A DNA stretch of 64,000 nt, from contig OX485807.1 of NCBI GenBank assembly GCA_950295325.1, positions 29,855,666-29,919,665 on the forward strand, in the 5' to 3' direction. Origin of the DNA: Polytrichum commune. Taxonomy: Eukaryota; Streptophyta; Polytrichopsida; Polytrichales; Polytrichaceae. The notes under the pieces were generated by a model that was not told the DNA's origin, did no database searches, and saw nothing but the letters and a program-made list of their open reading frames with translations. The position numbers and the translations under genes were made by a program. Shown one piece after another: positions 23,065 through 32,158 of this stretch; positions within the stretch are counted from its first letter, which is position 1, and the number at the start of each line of letters is the position of its first letter.

Positions 23065-24900
23065 TATGAGCCCAAAATGAGTGCTCATTTTTGTTTTATG
23101 TTTAGAATCTACTTAGAATTGCATTTGGAGTGTTGTTGAAACAATCAAAAGTATAAAAAGAGTGAGGCTTGGTTTGGTTTATGTTTTAGGCCTTAAGCCC
23201 ATTTTGTGTAGTTAATTAGAGGCTTAGTGACATTAGGTAGTGTTTGGTTAGGTGTGTGGTATTTGATGAAGCAAGGGGAAGGGCCTTGGACTTTAATGTT
23301 TGAATTAGAACATGCGCTTGTTGGTTTAGAGGGTGAGGATTTAATGGATAGGATAAGGTCCTACTAAGTAGGAGAAGGTTGAAGGGCTTGTGGTCTTGGG
23401 TGCCCTCCCCTCCTCCTCCTCTCTTCTCTTCATTCTCTCTCTGTCCCCTTCTCCTCTCTAGGATGTTGGAGCTCTTAGAGCTAAAAAAGAATGTGTGAAT
23501 TAGGTAGGAGATTAGGGAAATTAATGGAATTAGTTATTAAGTCAATTAGGGGGATTAGGGTAGTTAGTGGAATTAGGTAGGAAATTATGTGTTGGAAGTG
23601 GGGAAGTTAGTAGAGTTAAGGAGAATTTAATGATTGAAGAAAGAGAAGTTTATTAGTTGTTAGGCTTTGAGAACAGAATGCTATTAGCTACTAATTGGGT
23701 AAGGAGAAGCTAATTAGGTGCAGCTTTGAGGAGAAGGCAATTAGTTGCGGCTTGAGGAAAAAAGGCAATTAGCTGCTGGCTTGGAGGACAGAAGGTTATT
23801 GGCTACTGATTTAGTTTAAGGAGAAGCTAATTAGCTGCTGGCTTGGAGGACAGAGGCTATTAGCTACTAGACTTTGGGACAGAAGGTTATTAGCTACTTA
23901 ATTGGGTTGAGGAGAAGCTAATTAGCTACTGGCTTGGAGGACAGGAGGCTATTAGCTACTAGGCTTTAGGACAGAAGGTGATTAGTTACTGATTTAGTTT
24001 AAGGAGAAGCTAATTAGCTGCTGGCTTGGAGGACAGGAGGCTATTAGCTACTAGGCTTTAGGACAAAAGGTGATTAATTACTGATTTAGTTTAAGGAGAA
24101 GCTAATTAGCTGCTGGCTTGGAGGACAGGAGGCTATTAGCTACTAGGCTTTAGGACAAAAGGTGATTAATTACTGATTTAGTTTAAGGAGAAGCTAATTA
24201 GCTGCTGGCTTGGAGGACAGAAGGTTATTAGCTAATAGGCTTTAGGACAGAAGGTTATTGGCTACTGATTTGGTTTAAGGAGAAGCTAATTAGCTGCTAG
24301 CTTGGAGGACAGAAGGCTATTAGCTACTAGGCTTTAGGACAAAATGTGATTAGCTACTGATGTGGGTTGAGGAGAAGCTAATTAGTTGCTGGCTTGGAGG
24401 ACAAAGGCTATTAGCTACTAGGCTTTGGGGCAGAAGGCTATTAGCTACTAATTTGGGTAAGGAGAAGCTAATCAGCTTCTAGGCTTTGGGACAGAAGGCT
24501 ATTAGCTACGGATTTGGGCAAGGAGAAGCTAATTAGCTGCGGGCTTTGAGGACAGAAGGCTATTAGCTGCTTGGCTTGGGGATTGAAGGCTAGTGGCGGC
24601 CGATTTGGGGAAGGATGAGACTAGGTGGCTCGTTGGTTGGAGCCCGGACATCGAACGGGTATGGATCATTGGCGAACCGGTCAGCATGGGAATGCCCAAG
24701 TGCACTAATGGCACTTAGATGGTAGGCTAGGTGGTTAGGGATTTAAGTGTTGGGTTGTAGTTAGCTTAGGAAAAAGGAGAAGAGCATTTTTCAATGCTTG
24801 TATTCTTATGATGAAATAAATTGGTGTGCAAGAATTAATGGGAATTGAATTGGAGTTTCACGAACTTGGTATAAGGGAACTATGTGAACATGGATGTGAC
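23065..24900 (+). mobile_element. 5' LTR of Ty3 element 2, with minisatellite
   Basis: The head is TATGAGCCCAAAATG (family TGTGAGCCC with G to A at base 2). A TATAAAAAGAGTG box lies about 90 bp in. The poly(A)-side hairpin AGCATT 24783-24788 / AATGCT 24793-24798 is followed by AAATAAA. The terminal hairpin and primer site seen in the relatives are missing. Different sequence begins near 24896 (TGTGACACCC), so the LTR end is truncated. Confidence 0.7.
23690..24600 (+). repeat. 92-bp minisatellite inside the LTR
   Basis: About ten imperfect units begin GGAGAAGCTAATTAGCTG and include GGCTATTAGCTACTAGG. The spacing between three adjacent units is exactly 92 bp (24003, 24095, 24187); the flanking units are more degenerate. 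Small frames within it are by-products of the repeat. Confidence 0.9.
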
Positions 24901-25262
24901 ACCCACTCCCCACGGGTAGGTCACTTAGTGCATTTAAAAACGATGTGCGGCATAATATAGAGAGGATTAAAATCATTTGAAATAAAAATTATAAAGGAAT
25001 TGCAAATAATGAAGGGGCCATTAAATGTAGACAATCCCATTATAAGTAAGTTAGATGGATATAAAATGTGGGCCATTATTTTTTTGTAAAATTAATATAG
25101 GGGCTGAAGATAAGGATCCTAGAAGGTATGTTTAGTATGTTTGCTATGGTCTCCTATGTGTTTTCTTCATAACTTTGTTTGCAATAACACCATATTCGAA
25201 ATTTTGGGAAAATTCCATGATTTTGGGAAAATATAGTTTAGGTTGAGTCGACCTAAAATATA
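24896..25262 (+). mobile_element. probable LTR fragment of a second gypsy family
   Basis: It begins TGTGACACCC, a start common to many plant Ty3 LTRs. The segment 24995-25085 matches the reverse complement of 41540-41640, so it is a dispersed repeat. It lies between the truncated LTR of element 2 and the truncated gag. No TATA box or end could be fixed. Confidence 0.45.
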
Positions 25263-25271
25263 CCCACTGGG

Positions 25272-28200
25272 TTGGTCAATGAAGTTGGTCAAAGCACGGC
25301 CTTGAGAGCGTTAGCTTCATTGAAGCAAGGTAGGGAAGAAGAGATCTCTGCATATATTAGAAGATTTGATTTAGTGTGTACGCGGTTCGTGGGCACCATG
25401 CTCAACGACGACACACTAAAACAATTCTTTATCCAAGGAATTTTTAAGTCGGGAACTATTAGGAGTGTCCTTGAGAGAAGTCCCCACACATTAGCGGATG
25501 CCAAACGAGCGGCTAGGGAGATAGAAAGTTTAGACAAAGATCATAAGCGTTTGTGGAGGAGGGAAGATGAATTGATACCTCAATTCATCCCCATTCGACC
25601 TAGAGTGGTCACAGTCGATCCGGTCAAGTATGAGAGTCAAGCTCCTTATGCTATAGCCGATGGGAGTCCACGTCCTTTGGCGGTTAGAGAACCGGTGTCA
25701 TTACTAGCACTACCGGCCCCTAGAGTTGATCCTCATCTTGAGGAAGTAGAGCGACGATTAGGTGCTAGTCAATTAGGATTCCAAGAGGCTATGATCAAAC
25801 AAATGCAAAGCCTTACCGATCAAATGTCATTGATGATCAAGAGCCAACAACCGGGACCTCCAACACCTATTGAGTCGGGTTTATGGTGTGTTCAATGTGG
25901 CCAACCGGGCCATACTCGTCAATATTGTAGAGTTGGACAAAACCGTGACCAACGGAGACACAATGGTCCACCTCTACAAAATCAACGAGGTCAAGCACCA
26001 CCTCACTATGGTCAAGGGAACAATAAAGGTTACCCTCCTAGAGGTCAAAGTGGTCAAGATAATGAGAAGAAAGAATTTCACTCAGTTTGTGAGAAATGGC
26101 ACGCCCAAGGTCAATGTTGGTCCGAGGGACAAGGTTACGGTTGTAGTAATTGTGGGGGGAACCACCCTTCGGATGAATGTCGTCAACCGGATAAAGTCAT
26201 TTGCATGCCATATCCGGTAGCCAATATACAACAACAAGCGAGGGATAATATGAGAGGAGCTAGACCTCAAGGTGGACCACCTAATGAACTTAGACCACCA
26301 AATTTGTATCACGACCATGGTAACGCGAGACAAACTTTTAACCCACCGGCGGGATTGCAAACGACGAATGGGTACATCCCCATTCAAGGTAAGCAAGGAG
26401 GTCCACAAAATCACGACAATAGGCGCCAAGCTCTGCCTATGGATCCGGGTCCGTCTAACTCACAAGATGTTAGATTTATAGATGGTGTCGTGGATGCCAA
26501 TTGTGATGACATGCTTCCTCTCCCAATGGGTATTGGAGAGGAGCAAAGTCAATGGCCTCCACACACCAATGCCATTACTTATGAATTGAGAGGTCTAGAG
26601 GGGGAAGGTATTCATGAAGTACCGGCCTTAGCGGTCACCACTAGAGCTAGAAGAAAAGATGCTCCACTAGAGGTAGGAATAGGGGATCAAGAGGAGTATT
26701 ATTCGGATGAAGGTCTTAATATTCCCGAGTTAGACAAGGTAACTAGAGTAGCTAGGAAGGTCACCAAGAAGTTAGAAGAGGAGAATGCGATTCGCCATGA
26801 TAGGGAGAGACCTAATGTAGTTCATGATGTAGAGGGTAGTGATGTAGGAGAATGGGAAGGACCGGGAGTTCCTTTGGATGAGTTTGATGGTGTGGGCAAT
26901 GCTAAGGTGGAAAAGTCGAGCGGTTATGATCTATGGGCCGACATTAGTTCGCTCAAGGCGGACATAACCTTCGGACAACTATTGGAGATTTCATCGGTGG
27001 CGAGGAAAACACTCAAAGACGGCATGCCGGTAAATAGGAGAGCTAGGAAAGTCAAGACTAGAGTAGCCGCTAGGATTGAGTCACACGGAGGTCGGGATGT
27101 GAGAGCCATACAGATAGAAGTTGTCATTGTGGACAAGGTAGTTCCCAATGTGTTAGTGGATGGAGGTAGTAGTTTGAACATCTTGCCGGAGCATACTATG
27201 AAGAGGTTAGGACTTGATCTCACCGGTCCGTCACCATTGGTTATAAATATGGCGAATCAAAGTTCAACGACACCTTTGGGGATGATTAAGGATTATAGGA
27301 TGACAACCGGCGGAGAAGAGTATTTGGTCACGTTCCATGTGATTAAGATGCATTCTAACAAGGATACATTCCCCATATTGTTGGGTAGGCCTTGGTTGAG
27401 AATGTCGGAGGCCATAGTAAATTGGGGAAGGGCGAAGCCATCCATCACTTATGGTCCTAAGGACAATAGAGTCGTAGTGTCGATTGGGTCACTAGGGAGT
27501 TGGATGAAGAAAGACTTATATCTACCATCGGAGGAGGTAGTTGAGGACGAGGTTAAGGATGACCTTGATGAGGCTTTAGTGGGAGTTATTCAACCCATAG
27601 GTCAAAGCACAATGGTGAGTTCAAGTTCGGGAAGCTTAGGTCCTAAGTTTTACTACCACAAAGATGATGGTGAGTACGTCAAATGGTTAAAAGAGTATCC
27701 CGAGTCGGAGTGTGATATTTTAACAACGTCTCATCACCCTTGTTTGAGTGACGAAAGGCTTAGTTCGAGAGGTGAAAGTGAATTGTCGGTAGCATCTTGT
27801 GAAGATCTTGACGAAGAGGGTTGGATCTCGGGGAAATTAACTTTTTGGGTAGGAAGTGAACACGGGTTCGAGATTGATGAGATGGACGTGGATGGTACGC
27901 AAGACGACGAAACTATGTTGGAGGCCTCTAAGTTAGAAGAACCAGTCCAATTTAACACAACATCTACGGGTATCATGGTGGGGCAAGAGGTCTACGACTA
28001 CCCGAAAGTATCAATGAATAGTTACGAGAAGGATGACAATCAAACCCAATCAAGTGAAGAAGACGCACATTATTTCAAAGCACCAAGTGGAGAAGGATCT
28101 TGGACATCGGAATGGTCACGTTGCGATCCAAATACACTTTGGACGGGGATTCGGACACTATGGGTGCAAGACGGTATTCGTATCATACTAAGTTATGGAC

Positions 28201-28307
28201 AATATCACCATGAGCGGACCGAAGACCATGGAGAGAACTCCTCTCTTTCACCTTTTTCGGAAAAATGGCCTAGATATCGGTCTAACCTTCAATGGTGTTT
28301 TTATTAA
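25272..28307 (+). CDS. Ty3/gypsy Gag-protease polyprotein, 5'-truncated
   Basis: An uninterrupted frame of 1011 codons opens within Gag: residue ~5 corresponds to about residue 220 of the element 1 Gag, and no ATG precedes it, so the true N-terminus is lost. Two zinc knuckles are visible, CVQCGQPGHTRQYC and CSNCGGNHPSDEC. The retropepsin-like motif LVDGGSSLNIL follows near residue 630, with LLGRPWLRM downstream. After the GIMVGQEV segment shared with element 1, the last ~90 residues are unrelated to any RT. Element 2 has no RT, RNase H or integrase before its 3' LTR. The frame is far less damaged than element 1, so this family may have been mobilised in trans as a gag-pro element. Gag would form the particle; the protease would cleave it. 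Confidence 0.8.
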   Translation: MVNEVGQSTALRALASLKQGREEEISAYIRRFDLVCTRFVGTMLNDDTLKQFFIQGIFKSGTIRSVLERSPHTLADAKRAAREIESLDKDHKRLWRREDELIPQFIPIRPRVVTVDPVKYESQAPYAIADGSPRPLAVREPVSLLALPAPRVDPHLEEVERRLGASQLGFQEAMIKQMQSLTDQMSLMIKSQQPGPPTPIESGLWCVQCGQPGHTRQYCRVGQNRDQRRHNGPPLQNQRGQAPPHYGQGNNKGYPPRGQSGQDNEKKEFHSVCEKWHAQGQCWSEGQGYGCSNCGGNHPSDECRQPDKVICMPYPVANIQQQARDNMRGARPQGGPPNELRPPNLYHDHGNARQTFNPPAGLQTTNGYIPIQGKQGGPQNHDNRRQALPMDPGPSNSQDVRFIDGVVDANCDDMLPLPMGIGEEQSQWPPHTNAITYELRGLEGEGIHEVPALAVTTRARRKDAPLEVGIGDQEEYYSDEGLNIPELDKVTRVARKVTKKLEEENAIRHDRERPNVVHDVEGSDVGEWEGPGVPLDEFDGVGNAKVEKSSGYDLWADISSLKADITFGQLLEISSVARKTLKDGMPVNRRARKVKTRVAARIESHGGRDVRAIQIEVVIVDKVVPNVLVDGGSSLNILPEHTMKRLGLDLTGPSPLVINMANQSSTTPLGMIKDYRMTTGGEEYLVTFHVIKMHSNKDTFPILLGRPWLRMSEAIVNWGRAKPSITYGPKDNRVVVSIGSLGSWMKKDLYLPSEEVVEDEVKDDLDEALVGVIQPIGQSTMVSSSSGSLGPKFYYHKDDGEYVKWLKEYPESECDILTTSHHPCLSDERLSSRGESELSVASCEDLDEEGWISGKLTFWVGSEHGFEIDEMDVDGTQDDETMLEASKLEEPVQFNTTSTGIMVGQEVYDYPKVSMNSYEKDDNQTQSSEEDAHYFKAPSGEGSWTSEWSRCDPNTLWTGIRTLWVQDGIRIILSYGQYHHERTEDHGENSSLSPFSEKWPRYRSNLQWCFY

Positions 28308-28539
28308 TCCCAAGGAATTACACATCACCGAGTTCCGCACAAAATCGCATGTGGTTGGGTTACTCTCTCACTTATAAATGAGGTGTTTTTCAACAACTCA
28401 TTTTAATTAAACTTTGTTTAACGAAGAGCTCTTTACTATGCGGACCTCGGAAGGTCGTTGTAAGCAATACCGGGCGTGAATTCGGCATTTACCTTCGAAG
28501 CAAACGATCTTGGATTCACCCCCCGATGGTCGCCAATTA
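28308..28539 (+). other. element 2 3' untranslated region
   Basis: It links the Gag-protease frame to the 3' LTR and has no frame of note. The last 30 bases before the LTR are C-rich (CACCCCCCGATGGTCGCCAA) rather than the purine tract expected as plus-strand primer, so a polypurine tract is not evident. Confidence 0.5.
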
Positions 28540-30044
28540 TGTGAGCCCAAAATCGTGCCCACATGTGGTGATTAACTCTTCGAAACCAATTTTTGTTTGG
28601 CTTTGATGTGTTATGATTATTCACAAAACATAAAAAGAGTGAAGTGTGGTGTGGATTTAAGTTTAGGCATTAGAATGTGTTGTGTGGTTATTTCAAGGGT
28701 TGAGTTCAATAGGAGAATGCCTTGATTATGTGAGTAAGGGGTAAGGTGAGGCAAGGTGAGCTCCGCGGGTTAAATGCCCACTTTTGGATCCATCTTGTTA
28801 GTTTAGGAAGAAGGAAGCTTGGTGGAAGGGGATTAGTCCCTACTTTGAGGGTGAAGGTTAAGGGATTGTGATTGGAGGTGCTAATCCTCTCACCCTATCC
28901 TCACCTTTCTCTCCCTCTCCCTCTCTCTCCCTCTTTGCTACTTAAGGTGTTTTCTCTCTCATTTTCCTCTCTCTTCATCAAGCGCTCTCAAGGGAGCAAG
29001 TTCTTAAGAGCTTGAGCCACGTGTGTAGGTTATTAGTTTTAGTGAATTTAAATAGTTAAGCTCTCTCTCTCAAGGCCTCCCAAGTGAGTGAGCTCTTAGA
29101 GCTTAAGATTGCATGTAGTGATTAGGTGGTAGTTAGTTAAAGTAGTGTGTTAGATTAGTTCATGACTTAGAAGCAAAAGAAAGAAAAGAGAAGAAGAATT
29201 TAGAAAACCTTGATTAGTGGATGAGAGGGGTTGTATTAAGGGCAGCCGAGACTACAAGGCTAAGGAGCTGGCGGCTGGACTGTATTTCTGCTGGGCTAAG
29301 GCTAAGCAGTTGAGCTACTGGACTGTATTTCTGCTGGGCTTACGGCCAAGGAGCTAGCTGCTAGACCATATTTCTGCTGGGCTTAAGCCAAGGAGCTAGC
29401 TGCTGGACCATATTTCTGCTGGGCTTAAGCCAAGGAGCTGGCGGCTGGACTGTATTTCGGCTGGGCTTAAGGTTAAGGAGCTGGCTGCTGGACTGTATTT
29501 CTGCTGGGCTAAGTTAGTTCGTTAGCTTTAATAAGTTAGGCTACTATGGGGGTTGTAGTTAGGCTAATCCCTTGCGGGATTGCTAGCCCATACTAGGTTC
29601 TATCATGCCATCTTGGTTTTTAGGTAGAGTTGGATTCATTAGGAAAGTAGAAGTGTGTGTGACTTTTAAATGTGTTGGTGGTTACCCATTGAGGCAAGTG
29701 TTTTTAAACACTCGTATTCTTTGGTTGGAATATATTACGTGCACAATTAATGGAGAATGTGGAGGATCCTAGCAAGGACAAGATAAAGGAAGTAAAAATC
29801 AAGGAGTCTAGAGGGATCTCTTTAAGGGCATGTGTGGCCAAGGCCGCGGGTTGGACCCTTGAGAAATCAAATTCCACTACGAGCAACGATGCTCACAATA
29901 ATAAAGCAAGTGAGTTGAGATGAAGTTAGTACCTTGGACATGAGAGCCATATAGCAATTCACATTATGGTATTAGGAATTGAATGTGATTCTCAAAGCCA
30001 TCACCCGGACTAGGACGCCTAAGGGTGGTGGGTTTGGCCTCACA
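28540..30044 (+). mobile_element. 3' LTR of element 2, with 42-bp minisatellite
   Basis: It starts TGTGAGCCCAAAATCG and ends GGCCTCACA, giving the LTR perfect 6-bp TGTGAG/CTCACA ends. An ATAAAAAGAGTG box lies near 28630, followed by CT-rich leader-like sequence. The poly(A)-side hairpin is AGTGTTT 29697-29703 / AAACACT 29706-29712. It differs from the other LTRs on both arms yet still pairs. The terminal hairpin is CACCC 30002-30006 / GGGTG 30023-30027. No primer site follows, as expected for a 3' LTR. Confidence 0.75.
29240..29515 (+). repeat. 42-bp minisatellite inside the LTR
   Basis: About six to seven units of AAGGAGCTAGCTGCTGGAC plus TATTTCTGCTGGGCTTA are present. Adjacent unit starts at 29348 and 29390 give the 42-bp period. 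It occupies the same LTR interval as the 92-bp array of the 5' LTR but has a different unit. Confidence 0.85.
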
Positions 30045-30464
30045 TGGGACCCAGACACTCCAGAATTCGGCAGGGCTCCGCCCTCCGGCCGTTGTTGTTC
30101 TTCTCCTCCGTTCGGGTGTCTAAGAGAGAGTGAGAGAGGTTCACTAGGAGCTCTCCGGACCCCCATCACAGAGCCGGAAATCCAGCTGCCTGATCCTTAC
30201 TTCGGAGGAGCCGCCCTTGAATGGACAATTATCTTGGACTTCCGTCCTTTGAGCATGGCATCACCCAACTCTAATCAAACTAATTCACTCATTTTTAGTT
30301 TTCTCTTTTAATAACTCAAGTCTCACAACTTTAGCTCAACTATATCCAACTTTAACCCATCGTCCTTTTCTTTATCTTTTTGACTAATCAAGCAAACATA
30401 ATTCTAAGGTTTTTTCCTAATTTTTAAGATTAAGTAGACATGTGGGCACGATCTTGGGCTCACA
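30045..30464 (-). mobile_element. inverted LTR, head half
   Basis: On the minus strand it starts TGTGAGCCCAAGATCGTGCC at 30464. A TTAAAAGAG box and CTCTCACTCTCTCT leader-like sequence follow, and it stops where element 2 ends. It pairs with 22333-23064 as the other half of a split LTR. Confidence 0.6.
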
Positions 30465-31640
30465 AGCTGCCACCACATGAACTTTAACTTTTCCAGCCTA
30501 GAAAATATAGATTTGGTCCATGTTGGCATTACATGACCTTAGTGAGCAATTAAATGAACGTGGTTGACTATGGATGCCTCTATATACCTCGTATGTGGCT
30601 AGGTGCACACTCAAAGTGCTTGTCGGGCAAAAACTAGCTAGTAGGCACACCTAAAACCGACATTGTATGCATCACCCATAATCTACCACCAATCTTATAC
30701 ATTTGAAATCCCCAAAAATATGACACATAAGGTAGCAAGTGCTTAAACCAACACTTTACATGTTTAGCCTATTTTTGCAGTCCAGTTGGATAAGTGGTAT
30801 GCATGGTTGGCTAAGTGGTATGCATGGTTGGCTTAGCAACTTAACTTAGACATTGTAGGAACAAATCAACATAAATTCACATAGTATGAATATACTACAA
30901 AATTTTGAACTCACAAACCCCTAGCTCTCTCAATCCCTCCCTAGACTGTATTTTTTTCACCCCAACCAACTCCCAATATAATCTTTACGTGTGCCAAGAA
31001 CCACCCCCATTTTTCACCCAAAACCAACATGAGCTTTTCTTCCAAAACCCTCCACCTATAGCCCAAACCACCTCTACACTAACACTGACTCTCCACCCAA
31101 TGAAGAGATTCAACCCTTGTAACCTTTGCATGTGGGGAGTGACAAACACTCAAATTACCCAACCCTAAATACATTATGACACTTGCCCAAATCCAATCCC
31201 ACTTTTAGCCCAAACCAACATTCTTCCAAAATTGTCATGATTTGTACCACAAACATTTAGATAAGTTGAGGCGTGTAAAGGTGTTGGATTTGGCTAGGGT
31301 GTCGATTATAAGGTCGGAGCACCTCAAACCCGAGAAATCAAGGTATTTGGCATACACGTGAAAGCCATTTGAATCTAGGGGGAAAAAAAGAAGAGAGACT
31401 AGATGTATTGCTTTAATCCCCCTCTCAATATTGAGATAATACAAATTTTTGAAGTGAAAATTGTGTTGGCACCCAAAACCGTTAGGGGCTTCATGTTCAC
31501 ATGCTGAACACTCTCAATATCAACATGTACTTATTATGCAAGATATGGAGGGTGTTGGTTTTGAGTGTTGTCTTGGAGTCCTGCTACGTAGTTTGCACCC
31601 GCTCTTTGCCTTCTGTCTTGCAATGTGAGAGGATGACGAA
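30465..31640. other. no gene recognised
   Basis: AT-rich. It has a short tandem duplication of GGTATGCATGGTTGGCT near 30790-30835 and proline-rich short frames without domains. I see nothing I would call a gene. Confidence 0.5.
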
Positions 31641-31654
31641 TTCTCGTGGTAAAG

Positions 31655-31800
31655 GTATGTGAGCCTAAAACAGAGTAAAGTGCTCAGAATCTACTTACGT
31701 ATAGCAGCAGGTATCTTCACTATTTGCAAATCTGAGGAGACAGGTAACCTACATTGTGCTCATTTTCCAAGGGAAGTATCTGTTTTGGGCTCGTATAAGG
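31655..31800. repeat. inverted LTR-head-like motifs
   Basis: TGTGAGCCTAAAACAGA (near 31658) and its inverted counterpart TCTGTTTTGGGCTCGTA (near 31780) flank about 100 bp. Both resemble the head of the TGTGAGCCC LTR family. The pair lies about 360 bp upstream of the kinase start and could bear on its promoter. Confidence 0.45.
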
Positions 31801-32158
31801 TCAAGTACTGAGGCCAGAATCGCCACCAAGGCAGAGGGTGCTATGTAAGGTAGGAGCGCCTTAAAAAAAATTCGTTAGACGAGCTAGATATGAATGTTTG
31901 ATGTGGCAGCACAATCTGCTAGAATTGAACTATGTGATGTCGAAGTTGGTTTCGAAGTGACGCATCGAAGTATAATATGCTCCGAAGTCCAGAAGTCTTG
32001 ATGCTAGCTCTGTTGTAATGTGTCCTTGTTCAGATTTCTAGGTCATCAGCAGAGACCCTCGTTTCTTAAGTAGAGGAGAGACTTGACATTGAGACTGTGC
32101 ATATTACATTTTCAAGAACTTTCGGTAATGCGATAGGAATTAGAGACGTCAAGAAACA

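Noticed and set aside
24529-24714. Minus-strand frame over the 92-bp repeats
   Set aside because: A translation of the minisatellite, not a gene.
28500-28540. Reverse-strand reading as a primer site (TTGGCGACCATCGGGG) for an element on the minus strand
   Set aside because: The adjacent LTR has its TATA box, hairpins and ends in plus orientation, so a minus-strand 5' LTR does not fit. The resemblance remains unexplained.
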